From Aurantimonas sp. 22II-16-19i (lineage in GTDB: Bacteria > Pseudomonadota > Alphaproteobacteria > Rhizobiales > Rhizobiaceae), in NCBI RefSeq assembly GCF_002088275.1, contig NZ_AQQS01000004.1, forward strand, positions 62,001 to 126,000: a stretch of DNA of 64,000 nucleotides. Direction: 5' to 3'. The notes under the pieces are model-generated. The model saw nothing but the letters and a program-made list of their open reading frames with translations, did no database searches and had not been told where the DNA came from. A program made the translations under genes and the position numbers. Positions 53,776 to 62,892 of this stretch are shown piece after piece; position 1 is the first letter of the stretch; each line of letters opens with the position of its first letter.

Positions 53776-53830
53776 CCGATTGACGGCCATGGCCGTCTGT
53801 CCACCGATTGACGGCCATGGCCGTCGGTCC
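53776..53830. repeat. Two tandem 28-bp repeats, each with a 16-bp perfect palindrome
   Basis: Copies start at 53776 and 53804 and differ by one base in the last bases. Each carries GACGGCCATGGCCGTC, a perfect palindrome (53782-53797 and 53810-53825). They lie between clpA and azlC, upstream of a terminator hairpin. Confidence 0.85.
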
Positions 53831-53842
53831 CTATGACGACAG

Positions 53843-53880
53843 CGGCCCGGCCGGCGTGTTGCGCTGGCCGGGCCGTCTTT
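53843..53880 (+). terminator. Terminator downstream of clpA
   Basis: CGGCCCGGCC and GGCCGGGCCG form a 10-bp stem with a 13-base loop, followed by TCTTTCGTT. It lies about 110 bases after the clpA stop and 35 bases before the azlC start. Confidence 0.75.
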
Positions 53881-53914
53881 CGTTGAACACCCGCCCTTGG
53901 AGCCGGTCCGGCTC

Positions 53915-54658
53915 ATGACAGCCCCCGATCCCGAATTGCCCGAGCGCTCGACGGCCCACTGGATTCTCCTCGGCATGAAGGGGATCCTCAGCCCGCCGGC
54001 GCTGATCCTGACGACGGCCTTCTTCGGCTTTGCCGGGCTCTGCCGCGAGGCCGGCATCTCCTGGCAGGAGGCGGCCTTCATGACCGCCGTGGTCTGGGCG
54101 CTGCCGGCCAAGATCATCCTGATCGGCGCCATCACCGCCGGCACATCGCTGCCCGCCGCCGCCTTCGCCGTCGCCCTGTCGTCGCTGCGCATGACGCCGA
54201 TGGTGGTGGCGCTGATGCCGGAGCTGCGCGGCGCGAAGACGCGCACCGCGACGCTCCTGTTCCTGTCGCATTTCGTCGCGATCACCGCCTGGGTGTTCGC
54301 CATGGAGCGCATGGAGAACGTCCCCCGGGACAAGCGGGCGGCCTATTTCGGCGGCTTCGCGGTGACGCTGACGGCGATCAACACGGTTCTGGTCGCCGTC
54401 GTCTTCAACCTGATGGGCCAGCTTCCGGCGCTGGCGACGGGGGCGCTGGCCTTCCTGACGCCGGTGTATTTCTTCACCTCGCTCTATGGCTCGGCGCGGG
54501 ATGTCTCCGGCCGACTGGCGCTGTTCTGCGGCATGGCGGCGCTGCCGCCTGCGCATCTGTTGTCGCCCGGCTACGAGCTTCTGGTCGCCGGCATCGGCGG
54601 CGGGATCGTCGCCTATGTCGGCGGGCGCCTTCTCAAGGCGCGGCGGGAGGCGGCCTGA
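53915..54658 (+). CDS. azlC: AzlC family permease subunit
   Basis: Large subunit of a two-component (AzlCD type) branched-chain amino-acid exporter. The 247-residue protein has about six to seven hydrophobic segments with the family block GMKGILSPPALILTTAFFGF near the start and SSLRMTPMVVALMP in the middle. The ATG at 53915 follows TTGGAGCCGGTCC; a TTG at 53897 is a less likely start. The stop overlaps the azlD start by one base (TGATG). Confidence 0.9.
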   Translation: MTAPDPELPERSTAHWILLGMKGILSPPALILTTAFFGFAGLCREAGISWQEAAFMTAVVWALPAKIILIGAITAGTSLPAAAFAVALSSLRMTPMVVALMPELRGAKTRTATLLFLSHFVAITAWVFAMERMENVPRDKRAAYFGGFAVTLTAINTVLVAVVFNLMGQLPALATGALAFLTPVYFFTSLYGSARDVSGRLALFCGMAALPPAHLLSPGYELLVAGIGGGIVAYVGGRLLKARREAA

Positions 54659-55020
54659 TGTCGGAGTGGGCCTATTCCAACGTCGTGCCCTGGTGGCCCT
54701 ACGCCTTCATCCTCCTCGGTGGCTGGCTGCCAACCGACATGTGGCGCTATCTCGGCGTCCTTTCGGCCAATCGCATCGACGAGACCGGCGAGGCGGCGGC
54801 CATCGCCCGCACCATCGCGACCGCGCTGGTGGCCGCCGTCATCGCCCAGCTGGTGTTCTATCCGTCCGGCGCGCTCGCCGACATCCCGACCTGGGTGCGC
54901 GTCACGTCGCTGGCCGCGGGCTTCGCCGCCTTCGAACTGTCGCGGCGGCGGATCCTCCTGGGGATCCTGGCGGCCGAGCTGGTGATCGGAGGATGGGCGC
55001 TGGTGGCGGCGTCGGGGTGA
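54658..55020 (+). CDS. azlD: AzlD domain-containing protein
   Basis: Small subunit of the AzlCD exporter, 120 residues with about four hydrophobic segments (WPYAFILLGGWLPTDMWRYLGV at the start, GILAAELVIGGWALVAA at the end). The length and order fit AzlD. It is translationally coupled to azlC. Substrates are probably branched-chain amino acids or analogues, by family. Confidence 0.9.
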   Translation: MSEWAYSNVVPWWPYAFILLGGWLPTDMWRYLGVLSANRIDETGEAAAIARTIATALVAAVIAQLVFYPSGALADIPTWVRVTSLAAGFAAFELSRRRILLGILAAELVIGGWALVAASG

Positions 55021-55510
55021 GGGACGCCTTCTGGCGAGCGGGCCTTCGACCGCGGCGCCGGGGCTATTCTCGGCCTGGCGGACATCATCCCGCGGGTTGC
55101 TTCGCCCTCCAGGGGCTCTGGTGTGGAAGCGGCGCGAGCGACACCGCATTTCAGAGGTGTGCGGCCAATCCCCCGTCCTTCGAGGCTCGCCTTGCTCGCA
55201 CCTCAGCATGAGGGATGGGGAGACCGCCGCGGCGAGCATCGTCGCGAACGATGCCGCAGCCTCTCCTGCCGCCTCATCCTGAGGCGCGACGACGAGCGCA
55301 GCGAGGCGGAGCCTCGAAGGGCGAGGGGGCGCCGCGCCACGTGTGACGCTGCAACCTTGTCGAACCCGTCCCGGCGCAACGCCGCGACAACAAGGTGCTG
55401 GCAGCTAGAGGGGCGGGTACCGCAGGTCGTGAACGAGAGTGGCAAGAGCGGAGCGCCCTCGCCAACCAGCGCAAGACGAAGAATTGGCTGGGCACCTATC
55501 GTCGGGGCAC
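55021..55510. other. Intergenic region with degenerate inverted repeats
   Basis: About 490 bases without a gene. It contains the inverted repeat described at 55177-55321; open frames here run through the repeats and have no domain. Confidence 0.6.
55177..55321. repeat. Degenerate inverted repeat pair (CCTTCGAGGCTCGC family)
   Basis: The left arm (55177-55214, CCTTCGAGGCTCGCC...CTCAGCATGAGG) and the right arm (about 55272-55321, CCTCATCCTGAGG...GCCTCGAAGGG) are imperfect reverse complements. Arms of this sequence recur between genes in many Hyphomicrobiales genomes. Confidence 0.8.
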
Positions 55511-55951
55511 CTATCCCTTCGCCAGCTCCGCCCGGATCGCCTCGGCGTGGTCCTTGAGGGTCGCCATCGGCACGTCGCCGAAGGCGTGGCGCGTCAGCTC
55601 GACACCCTGATACATCGGGATGACGTGGAAGTGCAGGTGGAACACCGTCTGCCCGGCCGCCTCCTCGTTGAACTGCGCGATCCGCACCCCGTCCGCCGAG
55701 AACGCCGCCTTCGCCGCGCGGGCGAGCTTCGCCACCTGCGGCATCACCGCCTGCAGCGTCTCGTCGGAGGCGTCGAGAAGGTTGCGCGCGGGCGCCTTGG
55801 GGATCACCAGGCAGTGCCCCTTCGACTGCGGCATCACGTCCATGATCGCGAGGGCGACGTCGGTCTCGAAGAGTTTTTCGCTGGGGATCTCGCCCTTGAG
55901 GATCTTGGCGAAGAGGTTGCCGTCTTCATAGGGGGGGAGGGCGGTGGTCAT
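55511..55951 (-). CDS. HIT family protein (HinT-like)
   Basis: Nucleotide-binding hydrolase of the histidine-triad family, 146 residues. The triad motif is HLHFHVIP with His105, His107 and His109. Earlier blocks CLVIPKAPARNLLDAS and VRIAQFNEEAAGQTVFH are in their expected places. Substrates are probably purine nucleoside phosphoramidates. The ATG at 55951 is used; the frame is open further upstream but only with unrelated sequence. Confidence 0.94.
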   Translation of the reverse strand: MTTALPPYEDGNLFAKILKGEIPSEKLFETDVALAIMDVMPQSKGHCLVIPKAPARNLLDASDETLQAVMPQVAKLARAAKAAFSADGVRIAQFNEEAAGQTVFHLHFHVIPMYQGVELTRHAFGDVPMATLKDHAEAIRAELAKG

Positions 55952-56093
55952 GGGGGCTCCGGAAGCTGTGATTCGTCGAGCCGGATGGTAGTCGCAGGGG
56001 CGATCTTGTCGATGGCGTCGGCACGCCTCGTCTTGCAATTGCAGACAAAGCGTTCGACATTAATTTCGGTAAAAGCCACCCGATGGACAGCAC

Positions 56094-56348
56094 ATGTCGA
56101 ACGTCACTTTGCAGGATGCCAAGGCCGACCTCTCGAACGTGGTCGACCGTGCGGCGCATGGGGAAATCGTGAGGATCACGCGCGACGGCATCGCCGTTGC
56201 AGCGATCGTTCCAATCGAAGCCGCGGATGCCGCACGCGACGCGGCGGCGAGGCGAAAGCCGGGGCTGGTCGACCATCTTATGGCGTTTCCAGGAGACGAC
56301 GCGGATCTGGAACGCAATCGCTCTCCCTCGCGAGACGTCGATCTGTGA
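56094..56348 (+). CDS. vapB: Phd/VapB-type antitoxin
   Basis: An 84-residue protein with the Phd/YefM-like fold: LQDAKADLSNVVDRAAHGEIVRITRDG (helices then strand) and AVAAIVPIEAA (strand). The acidic, unstructured end should bind the toxin. The stop overlaps the toxin start by four bases (GTGA), as in most such pairs. An autorepressed operon is expected by analogy. Confidence 0.88.
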   Translation: MSNVTLQDAKADLSNVVDRAAHGEIVRITRDGIAVAAIVPIEAADAARDAAARRKPGLVDHLMAFPGDDADLERNRSPSRDVDL

Positions 56349-56794
56349 AAGGCTATTTGATCGACACCAACGTCATCTCGACATTGGCGCCGAGGAAGAA
56401 GACTTTTTCACCGAGCTTCGCACATTGGCTCAGGCAGACAGATCGGGACGGACTCGTGTTCATGTCGGTCGTTACGCTCCATGAGCTCGAAAGAGGGATC
56501 GAGCGTCTCGATCTCAGGGGCGCAACAGCCAAGGCTGGCGAGCTTCGCAAGTGGCTCGAGACGGTGCTCGTGGAGTTTGGCGGCGCGTTCCTGCCAGTCG
56601 ATCTTCCGACGGCGGCACTGTCCGGCAAGCTGGAAGCTCGTGCCATCGCTCGTGGCGGGAACCCTGGAATAGGAGATGCCCTCATTGCGGGAACGGCGCA
56701 TGTCAACGGGTTGACCGTCATCACCGAAAATGCGCGCGACTTCGCGATGTTCGGCGTCTGTCATCTCTTGCCGAGCCAGGCAGCCTCGATTTGA
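56345..56794 (+). CDS. vapC: VapC-type PIN-domain toxin
   Basis: A 149-residue PIN-domain ribonuclease. The acidic active-site residues are in place: Asp7 (LIDTNVIS), Glu47 (LHELERG), Asp111 (GIGDALIAGTA) and Asn129/Asp132 (TENARDF). The GTG at 56345 overlaps the antitoxin stop. A long open frame upstream, through vapB, is not part of it. VapC enzymes cleave tRNA or rRNA. Confidence 0.92.
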   Translation: MKGYLIDTNVISTLAPRKKTFSPSFAHWLRQTDRDGLVFMSVVTLHELERGIERLDLRGATAKAGELRKWLETVLVEFGGAFLPVDLPTAALSGKLEARAIARGGNPGIGDALIAGTAHVNGLTVITENARDFAMFGVCHLLPSQAASI

Positions 56795-56840
56795 AAATCT
56801 CGATTCGATCCGTGCGTTCGGCACGGCTCGGATCTCGACG

Positions 56841-58124
56841 CTATCCCCGCCTGAACGGCGTGTGCTCGCCCAGCACCTCGACCACCCGCTCCACCTCGTC
56901 GCGCTCGGCCTCCAGATAGTCGCGGATGGCGCGGCGAAGGCCGGGATGGGCGATGTAGTGTGCCGAGTGGGTGGTCACCGGCTCATAGCCCCGCGCGATC
57001 TTGTGCTGGCCCTGGGCGCCGGCCTCGACGACGGCGAGCTTCCTCTCGATCGCGAAGTCGATCGCCTGGTGGTAGCAGAGCTCGAAATGCAGGAACGGAT
57101 GGTCCTCGATGCAGCCCCAGTTGCGGCCGTAGAGCGCCTCGGTGCCGATGAAGTTGAGCGCGCCGGCGATGTAGCGGCCCTCGCGCTTCGCCATGACCAG
57201 GAGGATGCGACCCGCCATCCGCTCACCGATCAGCGAGAAGAAGCGGCGGTTGAGATAGGGCCGGCCCCATTTGCGGCTGCTGGTGTCCATGTAGAAGGCG
57301 AAGAAGGCGTCCCAGGCGGCCTCGGTGAGGTCGCTGCCGGTCAGCCATTCGACCGTGACGTCGTTCGCCAGCGCCTCGCGGCGTTCCTTCTTCAGCGCCT
57401 TGCGCTTTCTCGAGGCGAGGGTCTCGAGGAACCGGTCGTAGCTGTCATAGCCGTGGTTGAAGAAGTGGAACTGCTGGTCGATCCGGTGCAGCCAGTCGGC
57501 CTGTGACAGGGCGGCGACGTCGGCAGGTTCCAGGAACGTCGCGTGGACGGAGGAGATGCCGGTCTGCGACAGATAGGCCCGTGCGCCGGCCGCCAGCGCG
57601 ACGCGGCGCGCGTCTGCCTCCGGGCCGGAGCCGACGAGGAGCCGCGGCCCGGTGACCGGCGTGAACGGCACCGACATCTGCAGCTTCGGATAATAGTCCC
57701 CGCCGGCCCGCTCGAAGGCGTCGGCCCAGCCGTGGTCGAAGACGTATTCGCCCTGGCTGTGGGACTTGAGATAGGCCGGCGCGACGCCGACGATGGCGCC
57801 GCCGGCATCCTCCAGAACGAGATGCTGGGGCAGCCAGCCGGCCCGCTCGCCGACGCAGCCGGCATCCTCCAGCGATGTCAGGAAGGCGTGTGAGAGGAAC
57901 GGGTTGCCGGGCGAGGGGGCTGCATCGGCAGCGTCCGGCGTCGCCGCGATCGGGACGGCGACGTCATCTGCCTGCTGATCTGCTTGCGGATCTGCCTGCG
58001 GGGCTTCGGCGCCCGCGAGGCGCGTCGTCGCCAGCCGGTCCCAGGTCGCCGCGTCGACCGCGGCGATCCTGTCGGCGACCCTGATCGTGATGGCCGCTTC
58101 GGCGGGGTCTGGCTGTTGCCTCAT
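56841..58124 (-). CDS. GNAT-family acetyltransferase of the DUF482 (COG3146) type
   Basis: A 427-residue protein whose C-terminal part (about 90-415) is of the DUF482 type, related to FemAB/peptidogalycan-like acyltransferases. Blocks include FLEPADVAALSQADWLHRID, the RKRKALKKERREAL basic helix and WGCIEDHPFLHFELCYHQAIDFAIE. The N-terminal 75 residues are Ala/Asp-rich and low in complexity. It ends a minus-strand operon after ridA and the glycerophosphodiester phosphodiesterase. The acyl acceptor is unknown. Confidence 0.88.
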   Translation of the reverse strand: MRQQPDPAEAAITIRVADRIAAVDAATWDRLATTRLAGAEAPQADPQADQQADDVAVPIAATPDAADAAPSPGNPFLSHAFLTSLEDAGCVGERAGWLPQHLVLEDAGGAIVGVAPAYLKSHSQGEYVFDHGWADAFERAGGDYYPKLQMSVPFTPVTGPRLLVGSGPEADARRVALAAGARAYLSQTGISSVHATFLEPADVAALSQADWLHRIDQQFHFFNHGYDSYDRFLETLASRKRKALKKERREALANDVTVEWLTGSDLTEAAWDAFFAFYMDTSSRKWGRPYLNRRFFSLIGERMAGRILLVMAKREGRYIAGALNFIGTEALYGRNWGCIEDHPFLHFELCYHQAIDFAIERKLAVVEAGAQGQHKIARGYEPVTTHSAHYIAHPGLRRAIRDYLEAERDEVERVVEVLGEHTPFRRG

Positions 58125-58163
58125 ACCGGCAGAAGTAACCCTTCCCCGCCGCAGCGCAAGGGA

Positions 58164-58901
58164 TCACTGTTGCGGCGCAAAGTCCTCGAAGGTGATCTGG
58201 TCGGCATGGAGCCGGCTGACCGCGTGTTCCGCCTCGTTGCGGACCGTCCAGGAGATCGCCGGCGCCTGCCTTTCGCCCCGCACGAAGTCGACGAAGGCAT
58301 TGGGCAGGTCGTGGACGTCGTAGGACACGAAGTCGCAGCCCCGCGAAAAGATCTCGCGGTGGGCGGACAGGACGCCGGCGCGCTTGCCGTCGGCCGTCAG
58401 CCCGATCGGGCGCTCGGCCGGGCGGTCGGCGAGCATCTGGTCGATCAGCCACTCGTCGAAGGACATCAGCGCCAGATGGCCGGGATAGGCGTCGATCAGC
58501 GGCTTGACGCGGCTGAAGTAATCCGGGTCGCGGGTCTTCTCGGCGCCCTTCAGCTCCACCACCAGCGGCACCTGGCCGTGGACGAGGGCGAGGAACTTCT
58601 CCAGCGTCGGGATGCCGGACGTCGTGCGGCCGAGGGTGAGGCCGGCGAGATCGCTGTCGGACAGGGCTGCGACGGCGGCGTGGCGGCCGGTCATCCGGTT
58701 GGCCGTGGCGTCGTGAAAGACGTGCGGCGTGCCGTCGGCCGACATCTGCACGTCGCATTCGATGGCATAGCCGGCGGCGATCGCGGCGAGGGCGGCCGGG
58801 ACCGAATTTTCCGGGATGTCACGGTTGCCGTCGTGGAGGCCACGATGGGCGATCGGCCGTTCCACCAGCCAGCGGAACGGTCCGTCATAGCGCGTCGTCA
58901 C
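58164..58901 (-). CDS. Glycerophosphodiester phosphodiesterase
   Basis: Hydrolyses glycerophosphodiesters to sn-glycerol 3-phosphate and an alcohol. The 245-residue TIM-barrel enzyme has the GDPD catalytic set: His19-Arg20 (AHRGLHDG), Glu48 and Asp50 (IECDVQMS) and His63 (VFHDATA). No signal peptide, so probably cytosolic. The start is GTG at 58901, one base after the ridA stop (58903), so the two genes are coupled. Confidence 0.93.
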   Translation of the reverse strand: MTTRYDGPFRWLVERPIAHRGLHDGNRDIPENSVPAALAAIAAGYAIECDVQMSADGTPHVFHDATANRMTGRHAAVAALSDSDLAGLTLGRTTSGIPTLEKFLALVHGQVPLVVELKGAEKTRDPDYFSRVKPLIDAYPGHLALMSFDEWLIDQMLADRPAERPIGLTADGKRAGVLSAHREIFSRGCDFVSYDVHDLPNAFVDFVRGERQAPAISWTVRNEAEHAVSRLHADQITFEDFAPQQ

Positions 58902-58902
58902 G

Positions 58903-59370
58903 TCAGGCGATCTCGAAGGTGGCTTCGACCTCGACGGCGGCGTTCATCGGCAGGGCCGGGACGCCGACGGCGGAGCGGGCGTGGCGGCCCTTGTCGCCGA
59001 GGATCTCGACGAAGAAGTCCGAGGCGCCGTTGGCGACCTTGTGCTGTTCGGCGAAGGACGGGTCGCTGGCGACGAAGACGGTGATCTTCAACAGCCGGCC
59101 GATCTTCGACAGGTCGCCGCCGAGCGCCGATTTCGCCTGGGCGAGCACGTTGATGGCGCAGAGCCTCGCCGCCTTCTGGCCGGTCTCGACGTCGACCTCG
59201 GTGCCGTGCTTGCCGGTGACGGCGAGGGCGCCGTTCTCCATCGGCAGCTGGCCGGAGGTCTGCAGGATCGCGCCATAGGTGACGGTCGGAATGTAGTTCG
59301 CGGCGGGGGCGGCGGCTTCGGGCAGGGTGACGCCGGCGGCGGAAAGGCGCGCTTCGATCGTGTCGGCCAT
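58903..59370 (-). CDS. RidA-family reactive intermediate deaminase
   Basis: A 155-residue protein of the Rid/YjgF family that probably hydrolyses enamine/imine intermediates such as 2-aminoacrylate. The sequence LAVTGKHGTEVDVETGQKAARLCAINVLAQAKSALG is the middle of the fold, and the arginine region RHARSAVGVPALPMNAAVEVEATFEI is complete. It is the longer (about 150-residue) type found in alphaproteobacteria. The ATG at 59370 has AGAGGAAGACAA upstream. Confidence 0.93.
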   Translation of the reverse strand: MADTIEARLSAAGVTLPEAAAPAANYIPTVTYGAILQTSGQLPMENGALAVTGKHGTEVDVETGQKAARLCAINVLAQAKSALGGDLSKIGRLLKITVFVASDPSFAEQHKVANGASDFFVEILGDKGRHARSAVGVPALPMNAAVEVEATFEIA

Positions 59371-59485
59371 GATGTTGTCTTCCTCTTCTGACGCGAATAG
59401 GACCGAAGATCGGGTGTTCTGCAGTGCGGCAGATCGCGACCTTCGGCGCAGAACGGCTTTCAGCGTTCGGTAGCCCATCCTCGCC

Positions 59486-60622
59486 ATGAGTGAAAGATCG
59501 AACTTCATGACGCCACGAGCCGTTTTCCTGCCCGTCCTCGCCTCCGGGCTCCTCGCCGCCGCGGCAGGCCTCGCGCCCGGTTCCGCCGGCGCGGCGGAGC
59601 CGGTCCGGCTCGCGCCGCACCGGGCCGCCTATGACGTCGGCCTCGACCAGGCGAGCGAGCAGCTTCTCGGCGTCGACGGCAAGATCGCGGTCGCCCTCAA
59701 TGAGACCGGCGACTGCGCCGGCTACGGCATCGACTACCGCTTCGTCGCGCGGTTCATCAAGGATCAGGAGATCGTCGTCACCGACCAGCAGGTGCGCCTG
59801 AGCGAGAGCCGCGACGCCCGGAGCTTCGGTTTCGACGCCGAGAGCTTCATCGATTCCCAGCCGGACACCACCACCAAGGGGACGGCGACCATATCCGAGG
59901 ACGCGACCGTCGTCGCCTATGACGAGCCGGAGGCGCGCGAGGTCACGCTGCCGCGCTCGACCTTCCCGGTCCAGCACACCCGCGAGATCATCGCGGCGGC
60001 GAAGGCCGGCGTGCCGATCATCGAGAGCCCGGTCTTCCAGGGCGACGCGGATGCCGAGAAGCATACGACGAGCACCGTCATCGTCATGCCGCTGGGCAAG
60101 GACGCACTGGCGCAAGAGATCGCCGGCTATGGCGCGCGGCCGGGACAGGCGGCGGACGAAGCGCTGCCCACGGGCTCCGATGGCCCCGAGTCCGATGGCT
60201 CCGAGGCGGTGACGCCCGAGGCAGGCGAGCGCGAAGCGGATGCGCCCGCTTCGGACGCGCCCGACGGGGACGCGGCCGCGGCCGCACCGCAGGACCGGGC
60301 CGGCGGACGGGCCGACGACGGCTCCGAGGGCAAGCGCGCGGACGACGCGAAGATCGCAGAATCGCAGGATCCGGCCGCGTCCGCGCCGGAGGCCATCGCG
60401 GCCCGGCTCGCGGGCCTCGCGGCCTGGCGGATCAGCGAATCCTTCTACAACTCCGACAGCAACGAGAACGGCCTGCCGGTCTTCGAGACGATCTACACGC
60501 TCTTCGAGAACGGCGTGACCGGCAATCAGATCCTGAAATTCGATGGCTATGCGCTGAAGACCCGGCTCGTCAGCCTCGACATGCAGGCGGCGGCGGCGTG
60601 CCCGGCTCCCGAAGCCGATTGA
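59486..60622 (+). CDS. eipB: EipB (DUF1849) family cell-envelope protein
   Basis: Periplasmic protein of the DUF1849 family, whose Brucella member EipB is needed for envelope integrity. The 378-residue precursor has a signal peptide (cleavage near AGA-A, residue 37) and the family start APHRAAYDVGLDQA. Cys77 and Cys372 correspond in position to the disulfide pair known for EipB. Between about residues 218 and 310 there is an acidic, Ala/Asp-rich insert that looks disordered. After it the barrel-like fold resumes with WRISESFYNSDSNENGLPVFET. The divergent ridA lies 115 bases upstream. Confidence 0.88.
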   Translation: MSERSNFMTPRAVFLPVLASGLLAAAAGLAPGSAGAAEPVRLAPHRAAYDVGLDQASEQLLGVDGKIAVALNETGDCAGYGIDYRFVARFIKDQEIVVTDQQVRLSESRDARSFGFDAESFIDSQPDTTTKGTATISEDATVVAYDEPEAREVTLPRSTFPVQHTREIIAAAKAGVPIIESPVFQGDADAEKHTTSTVIVMPLGKDALAQEIAGYGARPGQAADEALPTGSDGPESDGSEAVTPEAGEREADAPASDAPDGDAAAAAPQDRAGGRADDGSEGKRADDAKIAESQDPAASAPEAIAARLAGLAAWRISESFYNSDSNENGLPVFETIYTLFENGVTGNQILKFDGYALKTRLVSLDMQAAAACPAPEAD

Positions 60623-60757
60623 GGGGCCGTCCGGGCGGCCGCTGAGGCGTCCGATCACCGTCTGCCGGCGGGCGCCCCGCCGGGCTTGAAACCCGCCGCG
60701 GCGGATCGCATCTCAGCGGTGCGGCGGACCGTTCCCGGCTTTCGGACGCCGCTTTGG

Positions 60758-60786
60758 TTGCCAACTCCGCGAGATTGCGGTATGGC
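60758..60786 (+). promoter_or_regulatory. Putative promoter of rpsB
   Basis: TTGCCA (60758-60763), a 17-base spacer and TATGGC (60781-60786), about 130 bases before the rpsB ATG. Spacing is ideal and the boxes are moderate. Confidence 0.45.
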
Positions 60787-60919
60787 GCCCCCCATTCCAC
60801 ACACGGAAACCGGGTTGGATCGACTGGCGCCTGCAGCTCCGGTCCGTTCCCGCCCACCGGTGGCGACATCCTGTCGCTTCTTTCCGTGGAGGCATAACCG
60901 GTCAAAGGACGATCACGAT

Positions 60920-61750
60920 ATGGCTCTGCCAGACTACTCGATGCGCCAGCTCCTCGAAGCGGGCGTCCACTTCGGTCACCAGACCCACCGCTGGAACCCG
61001 AAGATGGCGCCGTACATCTTCGGTGCGCGCAACAACATCCACATTCTCGATCTCGCCCAGACGGTGCCGCTCCTGCACCGTGCGCTGCTCGCCGTCTCCG
61101 ACACGGTCGCCCGCGGCGGCCGCGTCCTGTTCGTCGGCACCAAGCGCCAGGCGTCCGATCTCGTCGCCGACGCCGCCCAGCGCTCGGCCCAGTACTACGT
61201 CAATTCCCGCTGGCTCGGCGGCATGCTGACCAACTGGAAGACGATTTCGGCGTCGATCCAGCGTCTGCGCAAGCTCGACGAGATGCTCGCCGGCGGCGAG
61301 GCCCAGGCCTTCACCAAGAAGGAGCGCCTGACGCTCACCCGCGAGCGCGACAAGCTCGACCGGGCCCTCGGCGGCATTCGCGACATGGGCGGCGTGCCGG
61401 ACATGATCTTCGTCATCGACACCAACAAGGAGTCGATCGCGATCGAGGAGGCCAAGCGCCTGCACATCCCGATCGTCGCGGTGGTCGATTCGAACTGCGA
61501 TCCGGTGCCGATCGACTACCCGATCCCGGGCAATGACGACGCCGCCCGCGCGATCTCGCTCTACTGCGACCTGATCGCCCGCGCCGCCGTCGACGGCCTC
61601 GCCCGCCAGCAGGGCGACATGGGCATCGACATCGGCGAGATGGAAGACGCCCCCGTCGAAGAGCTGCCGGAAGATGCGGCGGTCGGCGGTGCGTCGGCCG
61701 GCGAGGCGGCCGAACTGGCCGACAGCGCGACGGGCCAGGCGGCCGGCTGA
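60920..61750 (+). CDS. rpsB: 30S ribosomal protein S2
   Basis: Small-subunit protein needed for S1 binding and mRNA recruitment. The 276-residue product has the S2 pattern [24 protein letters not shown] at the start, [30 protein letters not shown] and [12 protein letters not shown]. An acidic Ala-rich C-terminal tail of about 40 residues is typical of alphaproteobacteria. The ATG at 60920 follows AAAGGACGATCACGAT. It starts the conserved cluster rpsB-tsf-pyrH-frr. Confidence 0.98.
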   Translation: MALPDYSMRQLLEAGVHFGHQTHRWNPKMAPYIFGARNNIHILDLAQTVPLLHRALLAVSDTVARGGRVLFVGTKRQASDLVADAAQRSAQYYVNSRWLGGMLTNWKTISASIQRLRKLDEMLAGGEAQAFTKKERLTLTRERDKLDRALGGIRDMGGVPDMIFVIDTNKESIAIEEAKRLHIPIVAVVDSNCDPVPIDYPIPGNDDAARAISLYCDLIARAAVDGLARQQGDMGIDIGEMEDAPVEELPEDAAVGGASAGEAAELADSATGQAAG

Positions 61751-61895
61751 GCCCGCCTTCCGGGGATTGCGGAGCGAGGGCGGCCGGTCTGGCCTCGCTC
61801 CGACCCCGATCGAGCGTGTAATCATCGCGTCACATTTGCGGCGCACCCGTTCCCACAGAGCCGGTGCGCCAAATCATTTCCGAGGAAGGCTGAAG

Positions 61896-62822
61896 ATGGC
61901 AATTTCCGCTTCGATGGTGAAGGACCTGCGCGAGAAGACCGGCGCGGGCATGATGGACTGCAAGACCGCTCTTGCGGAGACCAACGGCGACATGGAGGCG
62001 GCGATCGACTGGCTGCGCACCAAGGGCATCGCAAAGGCCGACAAGAAGTCCGGGCGCACCGCCGCCGAGGGCCTGATCGGTGCGGCCGCCGAGGGCACCA
62101 AGGCCGTCGTCGTCGAGGTCAATTCCGAGACCGACTTCGTCGCCCGCAACGAGGCCTTCCAGACCCTCGTGCGCGGCATCGCGACCGTCGCGCTCGCCAC
62201 CGACGGCAGCGTCGAAGCGGTTTCGACGGCCACCTATCCGGCCTCCGGCAAGCCCGTCGCCGACACGATCCGCGATGCGATCGCCACGATCGGCGAGAAC
62301 ATGAGCCTGCGCCGCGCCGCGATGCTGCAGGTCTCCGACGGCGTCGTCGCGACCTATATCCACAACCAGGTCGCCGACGGCCTCGGCAAGCTGGGCGTCC
62401 TCGTCGCGATCGAATCGACGGGCGACAAGGCCAAGCTCGCGGCCTTCGGCCGTCAGGTGGCGATGCATGTCGCCGCCACCAATCCGCTGGCCCTGAATGC
62501 CGAGGAGATCGATCCGACGGTCGTCGAGCGCGAGAAGGCGATCTTCTCCGAGCAGGCGCGGGCGTCGGGCAAGCCCGAGGCCATCATCGAGAAGATGGTC
62601 GAGGGCCGGCTGCGCAAGTTCTACGAGGAGGTCGTCCTCCTCAAGCAGAACTTCGTGATCAACCCGGACCTCACCGTCGAGAAGGCCCTGGCCGAGGCCG
62701 AGGCCGAGATCGGCGCCCCGGCGAAGATCACCGCCTTCGTCCGCTTTGCCCTCGGCGAGGGCATCGAGCGCGAAGAGAGCGATTTCGCCGCCGAGGTCGC
62801 CGCGGCCGCCGGCAAGAAGTGA
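61896..62822 (+). CDS. tsf: Translation elongation factor Ts
   Basis: Nucleotide exchange factor for EF-Tu. The 308-residue product has the UBA-like N-domain with [19 protein letters not shown], the EF-Tu contact region [13 protein letters not shown] (about residues 69-81), and the core and dimer domains. Length is normal. The ATG at 61896 follows GAGGAAGGCTGAAG. A strong terminator lies 70 bases downstream. Confidence 0.98.
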   Translation: MAISASMVKDLREKTGAGMMDCKTALAETNGDMEAAIDWLRTKGIAKADKKSGRTAAEGLIGAAAEGTKAVVVEVNSETDFVARNEAFQTLVRGIATVALATDGSVEAVSTATYPASGKPVADTIRDAIATIGENMSLRRAAMLQVSDGVVATYIHNQVADGLGKLGVLVAIESTGDKAKLAAFGRQVAMHVAATNPLALNAEEIDPTVVEREKAIFSEQARASGKPEAIIEKMVEGRLRKFYEEVVLLKQNFVINPDLTVEKALAEAEAEIGAPAKITAFVRFALGEGIEREESDFAAEVAAAAGKK

Positions 62823-62892
62823 TCCTGTCCGCGCCGGGCGTCTTCGCAAACGCTCGGCCGGCGGTTCGGTCGCTTTGGCGATCCACTTGATC

